11,076 bases of DNA from Azonexus sp. (lineage in GTDB: Bacteria; Pseudomonadota; Gammaproteobacteria; Burkholderiales; Rhodocyclaceae), in the NCBI GenBank assembly GCA_030697085.1, contig JAUYQT010000694.1, forward strand, positions 1 through 11,076, read 5' to 3'. The position numbers and the translations under genes are program-made. Below, in pieces: positions 6,827 through 11,076 of the stretch (positions are counted from its first letter, which is position 1; every line of letters starts with the position of its first letter). Below the pieces are notes generated by a model. That model was not told the origin of the DNA and ran no database searches. It was given only the letters and a program-made list of their open reading frames with translations.

Positions 6827-7132
6827 TCAGGCCGCTTTTTTGGCGTGGCTGCGTGCTGACTTCTTCAGAGACTTGAACAGTTCCGGTTCCTGCGACTTCA
6901 GATAGTCGACCACATCCCAGTCTTCGCGCTTGATTGCCTTGATGTCGATCTGCTCAACGTGCACCAGACGCAACAATTCGCGTACCGGCTTCGGCATGTT
7001 ACGACCACTTTCGTAACGTGAGCCACCGCTCTGGGTAACGCCCAGAGTGGACCAGAATTGCTGCTGATTGAGGCCAAGCTTGCGACGAATTTCGCGAGCG
7101 TCAATTTTTTCGATGGTTTTGACTGCGGTCAT
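6827..7132 (-). CDS. Small XRE-like helix-turn-helix DNA-binding protein
   Basis: A 101-residue predicted transcriptional regulator. The HTH lies at about residues 20-45 (LGLNQQQFWSTLGVTQSGGS), with the following RYESGR typical of Xre/Cro recognition-helix ends. The C-terminus is Lys/Ala-rich (KKSARSHAKKAA), suggesting non-specific nucleic-acid contact. The ATG has a strong ribosome binding site, GGAGAAGG, 4 nt upstream. HigA-type antitoxins have a similar size and fold, but no recognisable RelE/HigB-type toxin neighbours it; a possible 53-codon ORF upstream overlaps its start (7129-7290). It converges with the radical SAM gene across the 30-bp palindrome. AT-rich DNA upstream could hold its own operator. 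The target genes are unknown. Confidence 0.82.
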   Translation of the reverse strand: MTAVKTIEKIDAREIRRKLGLNQQQFWSTLGVTQSGGSRYESGRNMPKPVRELLRLVHVEQIDIKAIKREDWDVVDYLKSQEPELFKSLKKSARSHAKKAA

Positions 7133-7290
7133 TTTGCCTTCTCCAACGCTAGTATCATAAGATTACCCAAGCATCCTAGCGATATATGACTTAGGTGATA
7201 TGTTGAAGTGTATATATGGATATGACGTTTTACAAGTGCAAATGCCATAAATATTTTTTTTGGCATCTTATACTTAAGTGTTGGATCCAT
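7129..7290 (-). CDS. Possible 53-codon small protein ORF upstream of the HTH gene
   Basis: An ATG-initiated ORF (starts MDPTLKYKMPKK) with GGAGG 3 nt upstream, which is close spacing. Its TGA overlaps the HTH gene start as ATGA. The product would be basic and partly hydrophobic (IFMAFALV, then LGCLGNLMILAL). Composition differs sharply from the neighbours because the DNA is AT-rich. I recognise no family. It may be a small co-translated partner or simply an open frame in a regulatory region; the ATGA overlap and the purine-rich site are the only arguments for it. Confidence 0.22.
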   Translation of the reverse strand: MDPTLKYKMPKKIFMAFALVKRHIHIYTSTYHLSHISLGCLGNLMILALEKAK

Positions 7291-7406
7291 ATGCCTCCAG
7301 CAAGTTCCTGTCAATCTGATTAGCCTTTTGCCAATTGGCCTTCCCGAAATTCGAGTGATGCTCTAACATCGATTGAGTTAATCAAAATATGTTTCGGGAG
7401 ACTTCA
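7133..7406. promoter_or_regulatory. AT-rich divergent regulatory region
   Basis: A 274-bp gap between the minus-strand HTH gene and the plus-strand CBS gene. By hand count 7181-7280 has 29 G/C in 100 bases, far below the flanking genes. It contains ATGCCA/TGGCAT arms (7242-7247, 7261-7266) around a T-rich loop, repeated GATATGAC-like words, a TATGAT-type -10 on the minus strand near the HTH gene, and TCCCGAAA/TTTCGGGA arms (7342-7349, 7392-7399). Both flanking promoters probably lie here, but no complete -35/-10 pair is convincing. Confidence 0.45.
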
Positions 7407-7853
7407 ATGCAGGTTAGAGAGATTATTCAGCTCAAGGGTGGAACGCTGTACACAGCGACACCGCAGCAGTCCCTGGTCTCGGCCATTGAGACCATGGCTG
7501 ATCTTGATGTCGGTTCGCTGGTTGTCATGCATGATGGAAAAATGGCCGGCATGCTGACTTTTCGCGAGGTCTTGGTGGCGCTCAAGGCAAGCACTTCATG
7601 TTCGGATGGTTTGCTGGTCGGCGACGTCATGGTGAAGTCACCGGTTACCGCCTTCCCTGATATGGAGGCCAATGACCTGCGCCGCTTGATGATCGAAAAA
7701 CATTCGCGTTATTTGCCGGTGCTGGAGGGCGATTTGCTGATGGGCGTGATTTCATTTCTCGACGTTGCCAAGGCGGTTTTGGAAGAGCAGAGCTTTGAGA
7801 ACAGGATGCTGAAGAGTTACATCAAGAATTGGCCTGACGAACCGCAGATTTGA
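7407..7853 (+). CDS. Two-CBS-domain protein
   Basis: A 148-residue cytosolic protein consisting almost only of a tandem CBS pair (Bateman module), a fold that binds adenine nucleotides or SAM and reports energy state. CBS1 covers about residues 5-65 (TPQQSLVSAIETMADLDVGS, then GMLTFREVLVAL). CBS2 covers about 72-130 (VGDVMVKSPVTAFPDMEAND, then LMGVISFLDVAKAVL). No catalytic domain is attached, so it probably acts on a partner protein. I chose the ATG at 7407 because GGGAG (7396-7400) lies 6 nt upstream; an ATG at 7389 would add six residues but has no ribosome binding site. A strong terminator follows 14 nt after the stop, so it looks like a single-gene transcript. The ribosome binding site is part of an inverted repeat with 7342-7349. 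The partner is unknown. Confidence 0.87.
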   Translation: MQVREIIQLKGGTLYTATPQQSLVSAIETMADLDVGSLVVMHDGKMAGMLTFREVLVALKASTSCSDGLLVGDVMVKSPVTAFPDMEANDLRRLMIEKHSRYLPVLEGDLLMGVISFLDVAKAVLEEQSFENRMLKSYIKNWPDEPQI

Positions 7854-7867
7854 TTGGCATACTCCGC

Positions 7868-7892
7868 AAAAAGCAGCTTCGGCTGCTTTTTT
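7868..7892 (+). terminator. Rho-independent terminator after CBS gene
   Basis: The arms AAAAAGCAGC and GCTGCTTTTT flank a TTCG tetraloop, and a further T follows: a textbook intrinsic terminator 14 nt after the CBS stop. The A/T symmetry would also let it work, less well, on the minus strand. Confidence 0.92.
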
Positions 7893-8002
7893 GTCGCCAA
7901 GCGCTGGTCTCAATGCTTGCACTGCGGTCAACCGCGTGAAAGATGGCTTTTTCTTGCCATGATAAAATCCCGCCTTCCCTCTCTTGATAAAGCCTTCTTC
8001 CC

Positions 8003-9103
8003 ATGTCCGGCAATACTTTCGGCACTCTATTTACCGTCACCTCCTTCGGCGAATCGCACGGCCCGGCAATTGGTTGTGTGGTCGATGGCTGTCCGCCCGG
8101 ATTGGCTTTGTGTGAAGCAGACATTCAAGGGGAACTGGATCGGCGCAAACCGGGTACTTCACGCCATGTCACGCAGCGCCGAGAGCCCGATAGCGTCGAA
8201 ATTCTCTCGGGTGTTTTCGAAGGCAAGACGACGGGAACGCCGATTGCGTTATTGATCCGCAATCAGGATCAGCGCAGCAAGGATTACGGCAATATTGCCG
8301 ACACCTTCCGGCCCGGTCATGCCGATTACACCTATACCCACAAATATGGTTTTCGCGATTATCGTGGTGGTGGCCGATCCTCAGCCCGAGAGACCGCGGT
8401 GCGGGTGGCCGCCGGGGCGATTGCCCGAAAATGGCTGAATGAGCGCTACGGCGTCAGTATTCGTGGCTGGATGAGCGCATTGGGGCCAATCGGGATTCCA
8501 TTTGTTTCGGCCGACGAGATCGATCGCAATGCATTTTTTGCCCCTAATGCAGCCATTGTCCCCGAACTGGAAGGTTATATGGACAGCCTGCGCAAGTCGC
8601 TGGATTCCGTCGGTGCGCAAATTACGGTTACCGCGACCGGCGTCCCGCCGGGTTGGGGCGAGCCGGTTTATGACCGTCTGGATGCTGAAATCGCCTATGC
8701 GATGATGGGTATCAACGCGGTAAAGGGAGTGGAAATTGGTGCCGGATTTGCCTCTGTAGCGCAAAAAGGGAGCGAGCACGGCGATGAAATGACGCCCGCT
8801 GGTTTTGCCAGCAATCATGCTGGCGGTGTGCTGGGAGGCATTTCGACCGGGCAGGAAATCGTTGTCAATATGGCGATCAAGCCCACCTCGTCGATCGCTC
8901 AGGCGCGCCGCTCGATCGATGCGCATGGCGCGGCGATTGAAGTGGCGACCGAGGGGCGGCATGATCCCTGCGTCGGCATTCGCGCCACGCCGATTGCCGA
9001 AGCAATGCTGGCACTTGTCCTCATTGATCATGCATTACGCCACCGGGCGCAATGTGGTGATGTGGTCTGCGCCACGCCCCGCATACCGGGAAAAATCGAA
9101 TAA
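8003..9103 (+). CDS. aroC: Chorismate synthase
   Basis: A 366-residue enzyme that eliminates phosphate from 5-enolpyruvylshikimate 3-phosphate to give chorismate, the last step of the shikimate pathway, using reduced FMN as cofactor. The N-terminal [10 protein letters not shown] and GESHG (16-20, with the conserved histidine H19) form the first family signature. The [13 protein letters not shown] and [11 protein letters not shown] stretches supply FMN and substrate contacts and match the second signature. Length fits the bacterial enzyme (E. coli 361). The protein is complete with no frameshift. It is 149 bp from the CBS gene, with the terminator between, so it needs its own promoter; a TAAAAT (7963-7968) could be a -10, but there is no good -35. 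A DUF465 gene follows after 52 bp. Confidence 0.98.
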   Translation: MSGNTFGTLFTVTSFGESHGPAIGCVVDGCPPGLALCEADIQGELDRRKPGTSRHVTQRREPDSVEILSGVFEGKTTGTPIALLIRNQDQRSKDYGNIADTFRPGHADYTYTHKYGFRDYRGGGRSSARETAVRVAAGAIARKWLNERYGVSIRGWMSALGPIGIPFVSADEIDRNAFFAPNAAIVPELEGYMDSLRKSLDSVGAQITVTATGVPPGWGEPVYDRLDAEIAYAMMGINAVKGVEIGAGFASVAQKGSEHGDEMTPAGFASNHAGGVLGGISTGQEIVVNMAIKPTSSIAQARRSIDAHGAAIEVATEGRHDPCVGIRATPIAEAMLALVLIDHALRHRAQCGDVVCATPRIPGKIE

Positions 9104-9155
9104 AGTTTTAATTTCGTTGCTGTTAAAAGCGGCCAAGTCGTCAGGGAGTAAGAAA

Positions 9156-9422
9156 ATGCAAATTGAACATCACGATCTTCACCATGAGTTCCCGGATATG
9201 AGTGACGCTATTCAGTCACTAAAAACAGGTAATGCTCATTTTTCCAAGCTGTTGGCCAGCTATCATCGCCTGACCGGAAGCGTTGAGAGCCTCGAAGAGC
9301 ACGACATGCCGGTGGCTGATTTCACGCTCGAAGATATGAAAAAACAGCGTGTCAAATTAAAGGATGAGCTCTACCACATGCTGCTCGCTTTTCGCTCCGG
9401 CCAGCAGACCGCCAAGGCTTAA
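9156..9422 (+). CDS. DUF465 / YdcH family small protein
   Basis: An 88-residue helical, highly charged protein of the DUF465 family. The typical opening EHHDLHHEFPD and the ending KKQRVKLKDELYHMLLAF are clear. The middle segment (HFSKLLASYHRLTGSVESLE) suits a two-helix coiled-coil hairpin. The frame stays open far upstream into aroC, but the start is fixed at 9156 by GGGAG (9144-9148) at 7 nt and by the family N-terminus. The function of the family is not established. It is 52 bp after aroC and could share its transcript. The stop is followed by a GC-rich hairpin that covers the start of the next gene. Confidence 0.9.
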   Translation: MQIEHHDLHHEFPDMSDAIQSLKTGNAHFSKLLASYHRLTGSVESLEEHDMPVADFTLEDMKKQRVKLKDELYHMLLAFRSGQQTAKA

Positions 9423-9442
9423 ATAGCCCCTTTGCCCGATTG

Positions 9443-9468
9443 TGCATCCGGTAAAATTGCCGGATGCA
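9443..9468 (+). promoter_or_regulatory. Hairpin covering the MFS start codon
   Basis: A 9-bp perfect stem, TGCATCCGG (9443-9451) with CCGGATGCA (9460-9468), and an AT-rich 8-nt loop that can close further by two A-T pairs and a T-G pair. The transporter ATG (9464-9466) lies in the descending arm. No T tract follows, so it is not a standard terminator. It would hide the start codon when folded. Confidence 0.45.
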
Positions 9469-10645
9469 TGCTTTGCCTTACTGGCGCCTTTCGGGCTATT
9501 ACTTTTTTTACTTCGCCTTCATTGGCGCCTTTTCGCCCTACTTTGGGCTCTATCTCCAATCCCTGAATTTTTCCGCCTGGGACATCGGCTTGCTGATGTC
9601 GCAGATGCAGTTGATGCGTCTGTTCGGCCCTAACTTGTGGGGCTGGCTGGCCGATCGCTTCGGGCGGCGAATGCTGATCATTCGTCTGGCGGCAGTCATT
9701 AGTCTGGCCGGCTTCAGTGCTTTTTTCTGGCTCGATAAATTGCCCGGCATGTTGCTCGCAATGGCCTTGCTCGCTTTCTTCTGGAGCGCCGCGCTGCCGC
9801 TGGTTGAAACACTGACTTTCGATCATCTGCGTGATGAGCGCGGTCGCTACAGTCGAATACGGCTGTGGGGTTCAATCGGTTTTATTGTTGCGGTGATGCT
9901 CACCGGGGCATTGCTTGATATCGCGCCGCCGGTCGGTGTTGTCTGGGTTTGTTGGGGAATTCTGCTCGGCATCCTGGCGCTTGCCATCGTCGTGCCGGAA
10001 GCGCCGCTGGTCGCTCATTCCGATACAGATCAGTCGATCGGTGAAATTCTGCGGCAACCGCGCGTTCGGGCGCTCATGGCCGCCTGTTTTGCGATGTCGG
10101 CCGCGCATGGCGCTTTTTATGTTTTCTATTCAATTCACTTGGCCGAGCATGGCTATAGCAAAACCCAGGTTGGTAGCCTGTGGTCATTAGGTGTGCTGGC
10201 TGAAATTGTGGTCTTCATGCTGATGGCGCGTCTTTCCGTGCGTTTTTCGTTGCGGCTCATTCTGCTCGCCAGCTTTGCTGCAGCAGTTTTACGTTTTTTG
10301 CTGATGGGCTGGGGTGTCGAGTCGGTGGTCATTATGGTGTTGGTGCAACTGATGCATGGCCTGACCTTTGGCGCCTATCACGCCTCCGCAATTGCCGCGG
10401 TCAACGAGTGGTTTCCAGGGCGGGCGCAGGGACGTGGTCAGGCTTTGTATTCCAGCCTTTCGTTCGGGGCGGGCGGCTTGCTTGGTGCATTGATCAGCGG
10501 CTACACCTGGGAATCACTGGGGGCGGGTTGGACCTTTACGCTCAGCGCAGTCTTTGCAGTGATCGGCTTCTGGCTGGTTTGGGGTTGGGTGGGCAAGAAT
10601 GCAGCGACGATAGAAACAACGGCTGGCCCCGCGATCATAGAATAA
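9464..10645 (+). CDS. MFS transporter, HcaT-like (MFS_1_like) family
   Basis: A 393-residue inner-membrane protein with about 12 hydrophobic segments, of the major facilitator superfamily. Motif A, GWLADRFGRR, is at residues 60-69 in the loop after the second segment. The N-terminal PYWRLSGYYFFYFAFIGAFS and the overall length match the group containing the E. coli 3-phenylpropionate transporter HcaT, often annotated as a PPP-family or nucleoside-type symporter. The substrate cannot be told from the sequence. The start is limited by an in-frame TAA at 9452, and ATG 9464 gives the expected N-terminus, yet no ribosome binding site precedes it and the codon sits in a hairpin. It lies 41 bp after the DUF465 gene. 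Export or import of an aromatic acid would fit the aroC neighbour, but that is a guess. Confidence 0.88.
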   Translation: MHALPYWRLSGYYFFYFAFIGAFSPYFGLYLQSLNFSAWDIGLLMSQMQLMRLFGPNLWGWLADRFGRRMLIIRLAAVISLAGFSAFFWLDKLPGMLLAMALLAFFWSAALPLVETLTFDHLRDERGRYSRIRLWGSIGFIVAVMLTGALLDIAPPVGVVWVCWGILLGILALAIVVPEAPLVAHSDTDQSIGEILRQPRVRALMAACFAMSAAHGAFYVFYSIHLAEHGYSKTQVGSLWSLGVLAEIVVFMLMARLSVRFSLRLILLASFAAAVLRFLLMGWGVESVVIMVLVQLMHGLTFGAYHASAIAAVNEWFPGRAQGRGQALYSSLSFGAGGLLGALISGYTWESLGAGWTFTLSAVFAVIGFWLVWGWVGKNAATIETTAGPAIIE

Positions 10646-10733
10646 GGGCGGCCCCTGCGGTCGACGCGTCGGGAAGGCAAAAATCGTTGATCCTGTGCAA
10701 TAATTCAATGCTTTACAGCCCACCTTACGCCCT

Positions 10734-11076
10734 ATGTCGAAGACCCTTTACGACAAGCTTTGGGAGAATCATGTTGTCCATCAGGAAGTTGATGGTACGG
10801 CGCTTCTCTACATTGACCGTCACCTCGTCCATGAAGTGACTAGCCCACAGGCTTTTGAAGGCCTCAAACTGGCCGGCCGCAAACCTTGGCGGATTTCGTC
10901 CATCGTCGCGACGGCTGACCACAACACGCCGACTGATCATTGGGAAGAGGGGATTAAAGACCCGATTTCCCGCCAGCAGGTAGAAACGCTGGATGCCAAT
11001 ATTCGCGAAGTTGGCGCCTTGGCCTATTTTCCCTTCAAGGATCCAAGACAAGGAATCGTCCATGTGGTTGGCCCCG
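10734..11076 (+). CDS. leuC: 3-isopropylmalate dehydratase large subunit, 5' part only
   Basis: The first 114 residues of LeuC, cut by the window end (the full protein is normally about 465-470 residues). With LeuD it isomerises 2-isopropylmalate to 3-isopropylmalate in leucine biosynthesis, using a 4Fe-4S cluster whose cysteines lie beyond this fragment. The N-terminus [15 protein letters not shown], the block [29 protein letters not shown] and the run [10 protein letters not shown] are diagnostic. The ATG at 10734 gives the normal family start; there is no strong ribosome binding site. Upstream, TGC followed by AATAAT (10696-10704) could be an extended -10 promoter element without a good -35. 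The gap to the MFS gene is 88 bp with no clear terminator. Confidence 0.96.
   Translation, partial: MSKTLYDKLWENHVVHQEVDGTALLYIDRHLVHEVTSPQAFEGLKLAGRKPWRISSIVATADHNTPTDHWEEGIKDPISRQQVETLDANIREVGALAYFPFKDPRQGIVHVVGP

Noticed and set aside
6827..7132. Calling the HTH protein a HigA antitoxin
   Set aside because: No recognisable toxin gene adjoins it; the small upstream ORF does not resemble RelE/HigB.
7389..7406. Upstream ATG for the CBS protein
   Set aside because: It adds six residues with no ribosome binding site and would place the clear GGGAG inside the coding region; 7407 is the better start.
6775..7934. Exact 13-nt repeat CTGCGGTCAACCG at 6775-6787 and 7922-7934, both in intergenic DNA
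   Set aside because: One or two such 13-mer pairs are expected by chance in 11 kb, and the flanks diverge after a few bases. A genome-wide count would be needed to call it a repeat family.
8381..9031. Long antisense open frame (216 codons) opposite aroC
   Set aside because: aroC is unmistakable and full length here; the antisense product is rich in Arg/His/Gly with no family features.
8805..9155. In-frame upstream extension of the DUF465 gene into aroC
   Set aside because: The extension overlaps aroC by about 300 bases, gives Arg-rich low-complexity protein, and the family N-terminus plus a good ribosome binding site fix the start at 9156.
10660..10672. Short palindromic GC-rich motif (CGACGCGTCG) after the MFS gene as a terminator
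   Set aside because: The stem is short with no usable loop, and no T tract follows; a related TCGACGCGT at about 4092 is likely coincidence.

Overview
The window reads as a chromosomal segment of a betaproteobacterium, most likely from the Rhodocyclaceae (Dechloromonas/Azonexus-like). This rests on moderately GC-rich coding sequence and on the style of the encoded aroC, DUF465, HcaT-like MFS and leuC proteins. It is an inference from protein character, not from a database match. There are no RNA genes, CRISPR arrays, insertion sequences or integrases that I can see. Twelve protein genes are well supported, and two very small ORFs are plausible.

Left part (6-4088, plus strand): a tight three-gene operon with overlapping stop/start codons. 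It encodes an MglA-type small GTPase, a soluble histidine kinase, and a 746-residue protein that fuses a response-regulator receiver domain to a complete PilB/GspE-type assembly ATPase. Taken together this looks like a signalling cassette in which a kinase could phosphorylate a pilus or secretion motor directly, with a polarity-type GTPase as a second input. No pilin, platform protein or secretin gene lies in the window. This is the most unusual part.

Middle part (4138-6765): a patatin-like phospholipase and queD lie on the minus strand. A good promoter for the phospholipase overlaps the queD stop codon, and a 25-codon ORF with a strong ribosome binding site overlaps the phospholipase GTG start. 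A radical SAM protein of unknown substrate diverges from queD across only 44 bp.

Island (6766-7406): a small HTH regulator on the minus strand lies between a perfect 30-bp palindrome and an AT-rich intergenic stretch (about 29% GC by hand count over 7181-7280). A 53-codon ORF in that AT-rich stretch overlaps the regulator start by ATGA. A two-CBS-domain protein diverges from it and ends at a clear intrinsic terminator.

Right part (8003-11076, plus strand): housekeeping and amino-acid metabolism, with chorismate synthase (aroC), a DUF465 protein, a 12-TM MFS transporter whose start codon lies inside a hairpin, and the 5' part of leuC, which runs off the window end. aroC (shikimate pathway) and leuC (leucine biosynthesis) are metabolic genes. 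The two genes between them have no established link to either pathway.
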